The translations under genes and the position numbers were made by a program. Shown here piece by piece: positions 1 through 6,673 of a DNA stretch of 8,411 nucleotides. The notes under the pieces were generated by a model that saw only the letters and a list, made by a program, of their open reading frames with translations, searched no databases and was not told the DNA's origin. The DNA comes from Cytophagales bacterium (GTDB lineage: Bacteria > Bacteroidota > Bacteroidia > Cytophagales > Cyclobacteriaceae): NCBI GenBank assembly GCA_024643485.1, contig JAHEMU010000104.1:1-8411 (forward strand), read 5' to 3'. Numbering within the stretch: position 1 is the stretch's first letter; each line of letters starts with the position of its first letter.

Positions 1-1
1 A

Positions 2-1489
2 AATGCGCCAAGGGTCATTGTAACCAATGGAATGATGATCCCAAATTACTCACAGCAGGACGACTGGGAAAAGTTTAATGCGTTAGGTGTTACCCAATAT
101 GGGCAAATGACCGCGGGGTCTTATATGTACATTGGACCGCAAGGAATTGTGCATGGAACTACTATCACTTTGTTGAATGCTGGCAGAATGATTAACAAAA
201 CGAATAGTACCAAGCGAATGATTTTCATTTCCAGCGGACTAGGAGGAATGAGTGGGGCTCAACCGAAAGCGGGGAATATTGCAGGATATATTTCAGTCGT
301 TGCCGAGGTGAATCCCTTAGCTGTGAAAAAACGACATGAACAAGGTTGGGTGGATGAAGTGATGTACACCCTTAAGGATCTTGGAGAGCGTGTAAAAAAA
401 GCTCAGGAATCTAAGGAAGTGGTAAGTATTGCCTTTCAAGGAAACATAGTGGACGTGTGGGAATATTTCGATGAACAAGGAATTTATGTTGATTTAGGTT
501 CTGACCAAACATCATTGCATAATCCGTGGGCAGGCGGGTATTATCCGACGGGATTAGATTTCGAATCGGCCAATGATATGATGGCTAAAAATCCAGGGAA
601 ATTTCAGCAATTAGTAAAAGAAACATTGGTAAAGCATGCAAATGCAGTAAGGAAACACACGGATAAAGGAACCTACTTTTTCGACTATGGAAATGCTTTC
701 TTGTTAGAGGCAGGTAGAGCAGGTGCTGATATTTTTAAAGAAAATGGGGATTTTATTTACCCATCCTATGTGCAGGATATCATGGGGCCTATGTGTTTTG
801 ACTACGGCTTTGGACCTTTCCGATGGGTGTGCGCTAGTGGAAAAGCGGAAGATTTAAAGAAAACGGATCAATTAGCTCATGAGGTTCTAACCAATTTAAG
901 GAAATCATGTGAACAAGAAATAATCCAACAAATGGATGATAACATTCTTTGGATTAAAAATGCGGAAGAAAATAAGTTAGTGGTAGGTTCACAAGCAAGG
1001 ATTTTATATGCTGATGCCACTGGGAGAATTGAAATTGCCAAGCGATTTAATCAAGCAGTTCGTGAAGGAGTTATTGGGCCCGTTGTACTTGGTAGAGACC
1101 ACCACGATGTATCAGGTACCGACAGTCCGTTTAGGGAAACCGCCAATATTTACGATGGATCACGATTTACAGCTGATATGGCTATTCACAATGTAATAGG
1201 AGATAGTTTTAGAGGAGCTACCTGGGTTTCAATACATAATGGCGGAGGAGTAGGTTGGGGCGAAGTGATCAATGGCGGTTTTGGAATGCTATTGGATGGA
1301 ACCGATGAAGCGTTTAATAATCTTCAGAATATGTTATTCTACGACGTCAATAATGGAATAGCACGGCGATCCTGGGCAGGAAATGGAGGTGCTGTTTTTG
1401 CGATTAAGGAAGCGATGAAAATAAATAAGGACTTACAAGTTACAGTTCCACATTCATCAAATGATGAACTCATTGATAAACTATTTTAA
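2..1489 (+). CDS. hutU: Urocanate hydratase (urocanase), 5'-truncated by window edge
   Basis: Urocanase hydrates urocanate to imidazolone propionate, the second step of histidine breakdown, in the cytoplasm with tightly bound NAD+. The frame is open from base 2 and reads NAPRVIVTNGMMIPNY, so the first ATG (base 32) is internal. About 495 residues are present; from memory the long form has about 660-670, so roughly 170 N-terminal residues lie outside. Family motifs seen are YFFDYGNAFLLEAGRAGAD (near 675-730), FDYGFGPFRWV (near 797-829), GRDHHDVSGTDSPFRET (near 1091-1141) and HNGGGVGWGEVINGGFG (near 1238-1288). These match the animal UROC1-like branch rather than the Pseudomonas HutU branch: where the latter has FQGLPARICW with its well-known cysteine, this protein reads VVGSQARILYAD. 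No other hut gene follows; hutH, if present, should lie to the left. Family assignment is very secure. Confidence 0.97.
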   Translation, partial: NAPRVIVTNGMMIPNYSQQDDWEKFNALGVTQYGQMTAGSYMYIGPQGIVHGTTITLLNAGRMINKTNSTKRMIFISSGLGGMSGAQPKAGNIAGYISVVAEVNPLAVKKRHEQGWVDEVMYTLKDLGERVKKAQESKEVVSIAFQGNIVDVWEYFDEQGIYVDLGSDQTSLHNPWAGGYYPTGLDFESANDMMAKNPGKFQQLVKETLVKHANAVRKHTDKGTYFFDYGNAFLLEAGRAGADIFKENGDFIYPSYVQDIMGPMCFDYGFGPFRWVCASGKAEDLKKTDQLAHEVLTNLRKSCEQEIIQQMDDNILWIKNAEENKLVVGSQARILYADATGRIEIAKRFNQAVREGVIGPVVLGRDHHDVSGTDSPFRETANIYDGSRFTADMAIHNVIGDSFRGATWVSIHNGGGVGWGEVINGGFGMLLDGTDEAFNNLQNMLFYDVNNGIARRSWAGNGGAVFAIKEAMKINKDLQVTVPHSSNDELIDKLF

Positions 1490-1600
1490 CTAATGTGTTA
1501 TTTAAGTTCAAAATTATACTTGAAATAATTACATTTAATAGTCAATTGTATAAAAAAATGTTTAAATATTTTGTAAATTAAAATATTTGAAGTTTATTGT

Positions 1601-1666
1601 GACAGACTAAAGCCAACTATAGACGACACGATTACGCTCTTGAATCTGGGATTCGAGAGCGTTTTC
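1601..1666 (+). ncRNA. Candidate small RNA, copy 1
   Basis: No Rfam family is recognised. The 33-nt core at 1605-1637 (starting GACTAAAGCC, ending ATTACGC) is base-for-base identical in copy 2. It is followed at once by a 12-bp hairpin and TTTT, the layout of a short bacterial sRNA of about 60-70 nt with an intrinsic terminator. Upstream, the AT-rich block shared by both copies has TTTTG at 1570-1574 and TTATTG near 1594-1599, spaced roughly like a Bacteroidota -33/-7 promoter, but the match to TAnnTTTG is imperfect. There is no convincing ORF inside. Strand is inferred from the T-run. It could instead be a 3' UTR or terminator element of hutU, or a repeated protein-binding site. Confidence 0.5.
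1634..1665 (+). terminator. Rho-independent terminator-like hairpin, copy 1
   Basis: Bases 1635-1646 pair with 1650-1661 (12 bp, one T-G wobble) around the 3-nt loop TGG, and TTTT follows at 1662-1665. A1634 can also pair with T1662. It could terminate the candidate sRNA, read-through from hutU, or both. Confidence 0.65.
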
Positions 1667-1670
1667 ACTT

Positions 1671-1960
1671 TATAGACATCCTGTCTTTCCAAATATCACC
1701 CAATACACTGCATCCTTCATCGTTAAAATCAAAGTATTTTCTCTAAACTAGAGGCACAATGATTACCGTGCGTTGAAAAAAAATTCAAAGCTCTGATTAA
1801 TTGTATTTAATTAAGTCAACTGTGCACTAATATGGCTGAAATTGCTTAAAAATAAACGTATGGGCGATTTTTTAAACGAGAAATGGTCATATATAAAATC
1901 CAATAATATTAATAAAGTACAATTAAATACCATAAATTATTTTATAATAGATCGATTAAG
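1671..1960. other. AT-rich spacer between the twin elements
   Basis: This 290-bp stretch is not similar to the region flanking the other copy and holds no convincing ORF, tRNA or repeat. A weak four-base-pair hairpin (GCAC/GTGC) near 1754-1771 is not strong enough to call. It may contain the promoter region of the second element, but nothing more can be supported. Confidence 0.5.
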
Positions 1961-2010
1961 TTAAAATTTGTTTAATAATTTTGAGAATTAAAATATTTTA
2001 TTTTTATTTG

Positions 2011-2076
2011 TCCTGACTAAAGCCAACTATAGACGACACGATTACGCCCTCGGATCTAGGATCCTGGGGCGTTTTC
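2011..2076 (+). ncRNA. Candidate small RNA, copy 2
   Basis: The core at 2015-2047 is identical to copy 1 over 33 nt. It is followed by a hairpin with a different sequence but the same stem length (12), loop length (3) and T-run. Two stem pairs changed on both sides relative to copy 1: T-A to C-G (2048/2068) and A-T to G-C (2053/2063). That supports a function at RNA level. Its position just before the lipoprotein operon leaves open that this copy is a leader/attenuator of that operon rather than a free sRNA; two near-identical copies, one with no gene directly after it, favour an independent element. Confidence 0.5.
2044..2075 (+). terminator. Rho-independent terminator-like hairpin, copy 2
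   Basis: Bases 2045-2056 pair with 2060-2071 around the loop TAG, with one C-T mismatch (2051/2065) and one T-G wobble (2050/2066), followed by TTTT at 2072-2075. The stem is more GC-rich than in copy 1. Confidence 0.6.
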
Positions 2077-2163
2077 AATTTAAAATAAATCCAATCTTTT
2101 GTATGTTTAAACATTTAAAGTAGGTAACTTTATACAAGCCTTTCATTGGGATTATTTACTTTT

Positions 2164-2171
2164 TAAGTTTG
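2164..2171 (+). promoter_or_regulatory. Possible -7 promoter element next to the start codon
   Basis: TAAGTTTG is an exact match to the Bacteroidota -7 consensus TAnnTTTG and ends 4 nt before the ATG at 2176, which would give a nearly leaderless message. A good -33 TTTG at the usual distance is not seen (only CATTGGG near 2144-2150, slightly too close). In AT-rich DNA this may be chance. Confidence 0.25.
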
Positions 2172-2175
2172 AAAT

Positions 2176-2967
2176 ATGAAAAAAGTGTTCTTGTCGTGGT
2201 TTGGCATTCTTTTGCTATTAGGGTGTCAAAATGTTTTGGATCCAGAACCTTCTGGTTGTTCCAATGGTGATCTACAACTAATTGAAATTGGAATTACAAA
2301 CGCCAGTAATTGTTCTAGTACAGATGGTGGGTTCCAAGTTTCAGCTTCCGGAGGTGAAGGTCCATATGAATTCCGCATTGATAATCAGGTATTTGGATCA
2401 AACGCTGATTTTTCGGGGTTAACAAGTGGTATATATACAGTTGAAGTGCGCGATAAAATTGGGTGTTTACAGCAATTAAAAGTGACTATTTTAGCTGAGA
2501 GTGGCGCGAGTCTTACCTCAATTGATACAACTAACTCGGGTTGTGAAACTTCCGAAGGTTCGATAACTATTCAAGTATCGAATGGAATTGGCTTGAGCTA
2601 TACAATTGATGGCGTGAATTATGTTTCAACGAATGCATTTACAAATTTAACTAGGGGCGATTACCTGGCCGGATTTAAGGACAATGACGGTTGCGGTTCC
2701 GTTACATCAGTCACGATTAATTCTGGAGTTAATTATTCAATTATTAAGGATATAATTAATAATAATTGCGCCGTTTCTGGTTGCCATAATGGCGGAGGAG
2801 GTCTTTTGAATTTATCAGACGATAATAATATTGTTTCTAATGCAAGTAGTATCAAATTAAGAACAGGTAATAAATCGATGCCGAAAAAGGGATCAGGATT
2901 TGTTTTGACAAATGAGCAAATTCAGTTAATTGCTTGTTGGGTAGATGATGGTGCAATTTTAAATTAG
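2176..2967 (+). CDS. Lipoprotein with two SprB-type repeats and a C-terminal cytochrome-c-like domain
   Basis: The 263-residue protein begins with a lipoprotein signal peptide: MKK, a hydrophobic run, then the lipobox LLGC with the lipidated Cys17. Two immunoglobulin-like repeats of the SprB family follow (about 34-105 and 112-181). Each has paired cysteines, the pattern GxGPYEFRIDN or its equivalent, and the ending GIYTVEVRDKIGC or GDYLAGFKDNDGC. The last 75 residues look like a small c-type cytochrome domain: CAVSGCH (198-204) as heme attachment, Met235 in KSMPKKG as possible distal ligand, and QIQLIACWVDDGA at the end. The heme motif is CX4CH, not CXXCH. Presumably anchored in the outer membrane, where it could carry electrons; that role is inferred. 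It is first in an operon, 5 nt before the YceI-like gene. Lipoprotein and SprB calls are firm; heme binding is likely but unproven. Confidence 0.85.
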   Translation: MKKVFLSWFGILLLLGCQNVLDPEPSGCSNGDLQLIEIGITNASNCSSTDGGFQVSASGGEGPYEFRIDNQVFGSNADFSGLTSGIYTVEVRDKIGCLQQLKVTILAESGASLTSIDTTNSGCETSEGSITIQVSNGIGLSYTIDGVNYVSTNAFTNLTRGDYLAGFKDNDGCGSVTSVTINSGVNYSIIKDIINNNCAVSGCHNGGGGLLNLSDDNNIVSNASSIKLRTGNKSMPKKGSGFVLTNEQIQLIACWVDDGAILN

Positions 2968-2972
2968 GTCTT

Positions 2973-3512
2973 ATGAAAACTCGAATATCTATAATATTGT
3001 TGATTCTGGGAGTTGCTACAGTTGTTCATGCACAGAAATATAAAATCGTAAAATCTGAAATAGTTTTTTTTTCTGAAGCACCGATTGAAGATATAACCGC
3101 TATTAACCACGATGCGATTGGAATATTTAATTCGGATAATAATGAAATTGCTATCATTGTGCCCGTAGCGAAGTTTGAATTCGATAAAGAGTTAATGAAA
3201 GAACATTTTAATGAAAAATATATGGAATCTGAAAAGTTTCCAAGAATCAGTTTTTCAGGAAAAGTGAAAGGATACAATAAGAAAAATCAAAACAAAACAG
3301 ACGCTGTCGCTGAGGGTAAAATGTCTATTCATGGAGTAACCAAAGATATAGTCACCAATGGTACCATTCAGGCGGATAAAAATAAACTGATCTTTACTTC
3401 TACCTTCAAAATTAAGTTGGCGGATTATCAAATTAAAATTCCTCAATTAATGTGGCAAAATATTGCCGAAGAAATAGAAATTACGGTGTATTTAGAACTT
3501 AGCCCTCAATAG
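2973..3512 (+). CDS. YceI-like secreted protein (lipocalin-fold, polyisoprenoid-binding family)
   Basis: The 179-residue product has a Sec signal peptide (MKTRISIILLILGVATVVHA, probable cut before Gln21) and then one YceI-like domain covering nearly all the mature protein. Family features are the KFEFDKELM segment, SEKFPRISFSGKV (about 86-98), the GKMSIHGVTKDI turn (about 115-126) and the final strand EIEITVYLEL. YceI proteins form a lipocalin-like barrel that holds a long isoprenoid chain such as ubiquinone-8 or polyprenol, so a periplasmic quinone or lipid carrier is the family expectation; the ligand here is unknown. It sits 5 nt after the cytochrome-like lipoprotein and 1 nt before the beta-barrel gene, so the three are almost certainly co-transcribed. 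Confidence 0.88.
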   Translation: MKTRISIILLILGVATVVHAQKYKIVKSEIVFFSEAPIEDITAINHDAIGIFNSDNNEIAIIVPVAKFEFDKELMKEHFNEKYMESEKFPRISFSGKVKGYNKKNQNKTDAVAEGKMSIHGVTKDIVTNGTIQADKNKLIFTSTFKIKLADYQIKIPQLMWQNIAEEIEITVYLELSPQ

Positions 3513-3513
3513 C

Positions 3514-4383
3514 ATGAAATTCAATTTTGCTTTTCTTTTCCTTTTAATATTAAATGTTGCTTTTGCTCAGGACGATTTATTATCAGAACTCGAATCTCAG
3601 GCTTCTGATATAAACACTGAGGTTGTAGGTATGTTTAAAGGAACTAGACTAATAAATGGTCATACGGTAAAAACTAAAGGGAGGGGCGAACTGGATATGA
3701 TTATCTCTCATCGATTTGGAACGATTAGCAGTGGCCCATATGAATTATTTGGATTGGATAACGCGAGTATGCGTATTGGTTTTGATTATGGGATTACAGA
3801 TAAGTTGAATGTTGGTATAGGAAGAAGTTCCAATGACAAGATCTATGATGGGTTTATAAAATATAATTTATTAAGTCAAGAAACAGGTAATGGTGGAAAT
3901 CCGTTTTCAATGACCCTTCTTGCAGGCATAACTGAAAAAACGACACCGCGTTTAAGGGATTTTCCGGAGTTTACCTTTGTTAATAGAATAGGTTATAGTG
4001 GATCGATTATGATTGCTAGAAAATTTGGAGATATGTTTTCTCTTCAAATGAATCCAATTTGGGTACATAAAAATCGTGTTACCGCTCCTGAGACGAACAA
4101 TGCCTTTGGAGTTGGTACGGGATTCCGCGTAAAATTAACTCGATCACTTACATTAAATGGGGAATATTACGCCCGTTTGAACCAAAGAAATATGGATGGA
4201 GTATACGATGCCATTTCATTAGGATTTGACATTGAAACTGGAGGACATGTTTTTCAATTGCACCTGACTAACTCTGCAGGTATGATTGACCGTGTGTTTC
4301 TAACAGAAACGTATGGTAATTGGCTAAAAGGAGACATCTACTTTGGATTTAATATTAGCAGAACTTTTCAATTAATAAAATAG
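3514..4383 (+). CDS. Outer-membrane beta-barrel protein, DUF5777 type
   Basis: The 289-residue protein has a signal peptide (MKFNFAFLFLLILNVAFA, probable cut before Gln19). Many amphipathic strands follow, with alternating aromatic/hydrophobic residues and turns such as YGITDKLNVGIGRSSNDKIY and GTGFRVKLTRSLTLNGEYYARLN, ending in the strand YFGFNISRTFQL. The opening of the mature part (GMFKGTRLINGHTVKT, then GELDMIISHRFG) is what I recognise as the DUF5777 family of Bacteroidota, often found beside YceI proteins. Function is unknown; an outer-membrane barrel is inferred. It is last in the operon, with ATG one base after the preceding stop codon, which suggests translational coupling. No terminator hairpin is evident in the 72 nt that follow. 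Confidence 0.82.
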   Translation: MKFNFAFLFLLILNVAFAQDDLLSELESQASDINTEVVGMFKGTRLINGHTVKTKGRGELDMIISHRFGTISSGPYELFGLDNASMRIGFDYGITDKLNVGIGRSSNDKIYDGFIKYNLLSQETGNGGNPFSMTLLAGITEKTTPRLRDFPEFTFVNRIGYSGSIMIARKFGDMFSLQMNPIWVHKNRVTAPETNNAFGVGTGFRVKLTRSLTLNGEYYARLNQRNMDGVYDAISLGFDIETGGHVFQLHLTNSAGMIDRVFLTETYGNWLKGDIYFGFNISRTFQLIK

Positions 4384-4396
4384 TCTACATCTGAAA

Positions 4397-4429
4397 TTTT
4401 AGCTGTTTTCATATTTATTCATATCTTTA
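4397..4429 (+). promoter_or_regulatory. Possible promoter of the flavoprotein gene
   Basis: TATCTTTA (4422-4429) matches seven of eight positions of TAnnTTTG, with A for the final G. A TTTT run at 4397-4400 lies 21 nt upstream, close to Bacteroidota -33/-7 spacing. It is in the only gap (72 nt) before the gene. Evidence is weak. Confidence 0.3.
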
Positions 4430-4455
4430 AGAGAGACAAAATACTTTTAAGCTAA

Positions 4456-5934
4456 ATGGATAAATACGATCTAATTGTCGTGGGTGCCGGGCCTTCCGGA
4501 TATGCTGCTGCTATGCGTGCCGTTGATTTTAATAAAAAAACACTCCTTATCGAACGAAAAACGATTGGTGGTGCGGGTGTTACTAACGGGGCGTTGTCTT
4601 CCAAAACATGGTGGGAGTTAAGTCGACAAATACGTTTTTTAAATGAAGGATTGAATCAATACCACATTCAAAAACCCCAAATCAATTTTAAAGAGCTGCG
4701 AGAGATGGTGAGGTCGGCTGTGTTGAGTAAACGCATGCTTCTTACTGAACATTTAGATTATTTATCGAAAAGTGGTGATAGGGGAATTAGTTTTAAAGAA
4801 GGATCCGCCTTTTTATTGGATAAGAATCAAGTAGAAATCACTTCATCTTCTGGCAGCAAGGAAATTGTGTGGGCCGAAAACATTATTCTAGCTACAGGTA
4901 GCCGCCCAAGAAAATTGTCACATATCCCGATCGATGAAAAAATTATCATGACATCAGATTCTATTGAGTCGATGTCGGATTTCCCCAAAAGTATGGTAAT
5001 ACTTGGTGCGGGGGTGATTGGTTGCGAATTCGCGACTATTTTTTCTGGTTTCGGAAGAACAAAAGTGCATCTAATTGATAAGGGTGAACGAATTCTTCCT
5101 TTTGAAGACGATGATGTAGTGAATATTATTGAGTCAAATATGGAGACCAATGGGGTTTTAATACATCGGAATTCTCAGTTAGTTCGCATGGATATCGTCA
5201 ATGGTGAAGTGGAATATGAATTAGAATATGACGATGGAAAAAGAGAAATATTCACAGTAGAAAAGGCGTTGGTATCAGTTGGTCGAGAGCCTAATTTCCA
5301 ACATCTCTGGAGTGATAACTTGTCTATTGAATTAACATCCAGAGGAATAACCGATTCAGAAACCCAAACATCTGTTCCTAATATTTATGCAGTCGGGGAC
5401 ATAACCGCTGATATTGCTTTAGTGAATGTTGGTGAATTGGAAGGTAGATTCGCTGTTGAGCGCATCTTCGGAAAACCGGAACGCAAATTGATTTATGAGA
5501 ATATTTCCACTATCATGTTTCTCCATCCTGAAGTAGCTGGGGTAGGGTTGAATGAAAAACAAGCCATAGCAAAAGGGATTGATTTTAAGGTAGTCACGCT
5601 TGACTATTCCTGTATTGCAAGGGCTATCGCAGAGCGAAATACTCAGGGTTTTATAAAGTTATTAGTGACCAATGACGAACGAATGAGGATACTCGGGATG
5701 AGAGTCGTTGGAAATCAATCATCCAGTGCGATACAGGCTGTGGCGTTATTAATTTCTATGGATAAGGGGATTGAAGAGTTGGCAGAATGTGTTCATCCAC
5801 ATCCTTCAATCACAGAAGGTATTCAGGAATGTGTGCGGATGTTGTTAGGAAAATCTATGTTCAAACCATCAGCGTTAAAAGGTAAAAATACTTGTCGACA
5901 TTATACCAAAGGCGTTTATACGGAAATGTACTAA
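4456..5934 (+). CDS. FAD-dependent pyridine nucleotide-disulfide oxidoreductase homologue lacking the redox cysteines
   Basis: The 492-residue protein has the full architecture of the dihydrolipoamide dehydrogenase/glutathione reductase group. It shows the FAD Rossmann motif GAGPSG (10-15), ATGSRP (146-151), the NAD(P) motif GAGVIG (184-189) with acidic Asp208 at the end of the next strand (suggesting NADH preference), YAVGD (311-315) and a C-terminal dimerisation domain. The His-Glu dyad is kept as HPHPSITE (His449, Glu454). The active disulfide is gone: lipoamide dehydrogenase has GGTCLNVGCIPSK, while here residues 38-50 read GGAGVTNGALSSK, placing Gly41 and Ala46 where the cysteines belong. 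The reading frame is intact, so this is a natural variant. It cannot do normal dithiol chemistry; NAD(P)H:quinone reduction, transhydrogenation or similar hydride transfer is plausible, as in mycobacterial LpdA or SthA-type enzymes. The substrate cannot be told from sequence. Confidence 0.9.
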   Translation: MDKYDLIVVGAGPSGYAAAMRAVDFNKKTLLIERKTIGGAGVTNGALSSKTWWELSRQIRFLNEGLNQYHIQKPQINFKELREMVRSAVLSKRMLLTEHLDYLSKSGDRGISFKEGSAFLLDKNQVEITSSSGSKEIVWAENIILATGSRPRKLSHIPIDEKIIMTSDSIESMSDFPKSMVILGAGVIGCEFATIFSGFGRTKVHLIDKGERILPFEDDDVVNIIESNMETNGVLIHRNSQLVRMDIVNGEVEYELEYDDGKREIFTVEKALVSVGREPNFQHLWSDNLSIELTSRGITDSETQTSVPNIYAVGDITADIALVNVGELEGRFAVERIFGKPERKLIYENISTIMFLHPEVAGVGLNEKQAIAKGIDFKVVTLDYSCIARAIAERNTQGFIKLLVTNDERMRILGMRVVGNQSSSAIQAVALLISMDKGIEELAECVHPHPSITEGIQECVRMLLGKSMFKPSALKGKNTCRHYTKGVYTEMY

Positions 5935-6614
5935 GAGTAAAATTCAGAAAACTGACTTAAGTTTTTCCGTTCGATATCTGGCACATATACTTCGTCAGCA
6001 GGGTATCCTACAGGTATTAGTAAAAAGGGTTTTTCATTCATAGGCCTATTCAGAACAGAACATAAAAAATTCATCGGACTAGGTGTATGAGTTAAGGATA
6101 CTAATCCGGCTTGATGTATAGCTGAAAGTAAAAATCCACACGCTAAGCCTACGCTCTCATTTACGTAATAATGTTGTTCTTTTTTTCCATCTTTTAGTGC
6201 GTAGGATTGTTTAAAGACGATAATTAGGTAGGGGGCTATTTCTAAAAAGGGCTTTTCCCAATTGGTTCCGAATGCCTTTAATTCTTCCCGCCATTCTTCA
6301 TTCATCCTTCCATCGTAATTTTCTTTTTCTTCAATTTCAGCGGCCTCACGTATTTTCCTTTTTAACTCAGGGTTACTTACCACACAGAAGGTCCATGGTT
6401 GTTTATTTGCACCAGAAGGAGCGGTATTTGCTGTTTTTAAAATATTTTCAATTACTTCAATAGGTACAGGTCGATCTGAGAATTCTCGCACAGTTCTCCG
6501 ATTATTCATTGATTTGAAGTAGGTTTCTGCTTTTTGCAAGAGTTCTTCTGAAGTGCGTTTTTCAAAAGTTAGCTGTTTGAATGGGAATCCATCAATCGTT
6601 TTTTTATTGCTCAT
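5931..6614 (-). CDS. Nitroreductase-fold flavoprotein, iodotyrosine deiodinase-like
   Basis: The 227-residue protein is an FMN nitroreductase-fold enzyme: NNRRTVREFSDRPVP (37-51) and TAPSGANKQPW (64-74) bind FMN. It aligns by eye with mammalian iodotyrosine deiodinase (IYD) along its length, including the active-site lid. The residues that hold the zwitterion of halotyrosine in human IYD (Glu157, Tyr161, Lys182) match Glu96, Tyr100 and Lys121 with identical spacing. KEQHYYVNESVGLACG (145-160) and LTHTPSP (174-180) also match. There is no signal peptide or membrane anchor, so the enzyme is cytosolic. Expected chemistry is reductive dehalogenation of iodo- or bromotyrosine; some bacterial homologues have this activity, but physiological substrates are unclear. 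The start at 6614 gives a full-length protein. The gene lies 59 nt after the SOD-like gene on the same strand, and its stop overlaps the convergent flavoprotein stop by 4 nt. Confidence 0.88.
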   Translation of the reverse strand: MSNKKTIDGFPFKQLTFEKRTSEELLQKAETYFKSMNNRRTVREFSDRPVPIEVIENILKTANTAPSGANKQPWTFCVVSNPELKRKIREAAEIEEKENYDGRMNEEWREELKAFGTNWEKPFLEIAPYLIIVFKQSYALKDGKKEQHYYVNESVGLACGFLLSAIHQAGLVSLTHTPSPMNFLCSVLNRPMNEKPFLLIPVGYPADEVYVPDIERKNLSQFSEFYS

Positions 6615-6673
6615 TTGGACTAAATTCTAGTAGACGTTGATTCTTACATTTATTGAAATTAAGAAAAAAAGGG

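Larger units (their letters stand above)
1551..1670 (+). repeat. Copy 1 of a 120-bp twin intergenic element
   Basis: This stretch aligns without gaps to 1961-2080, at an offset of exactly 410 bp, with 96 of 120 positions identical by hand count. Identity is uneven: about 75% in the AT-rich first half, 100% over 1605-1637, then lower in a hairpin whose pairing is kept. It resumes over the T-run and stops near 1670. Such a profile is expected of a repeated gene or regulatory element with an upstream promoter, not of a recent duplication. Confidence 0.85.
1961..2080 (+). repeat. Copy 2 of the 120-bp twin intergenic element
   Basis: Gap-free partner of 1551-1670. Its AT-rich first half contains TAATTTTG at 1976-1983, an exact match to the Bacteroidota -7 pattern TAnnTTTG. 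The same columns in copy 1 read ATATTTTG, so this promoter reading is not conserved in full. The element ends about 95 bp upstream of the next gene. Confidence 0.85.

Noticed and set aside
1008..1196. 62-residue ORF on the plus strand
   Set aside because: It lies wholly inside hutU in another frame; the hutU frame has clear family motifs throughout.
1498..1535. Terminator hairpin right after hutU (TTCAA/TTGAA)
   Set aside because: Only five AT-rich base pairs around an 8-nt loop without a T-run; too weak beside the strong hairpin at 1634-1665.
1623..1637. Relation between the ACACGATTACGC string in the twin elements and the GATTAC modules of the cassette
   Set aside because: The shared string is about 12 nt with a one-base difference (GATTACGC after CACG versus CACGG); head and tail modules are absent, so it is most likely coincidence.
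3026..3446. Two minus-strand ORFs of 83 and 63 residues
   Set aside because: Both are antisense to the YceI-like gene, show no family features and come from low-stop shadow frames.
4567..4605. Frameshift or sequencing error explaining the missing cysteines of the flavoprotein
   Set aside because: The frame is uninterrupted on both sides, alignment to the GGTCLNVGCIPSK region needs no gap, and similar cysteine-less relatives are known.
4827..5150. 107-residue minus-strand ORF
   Set aside because: Antisense to the NAD-binding part of the flavoprotein; serine/isoleucine-rich shadow without motifs.
6272..6463. 63-residue plus-strand ORF
   Set aside because: Antisense shadow of the nitroreductase-fold gene.
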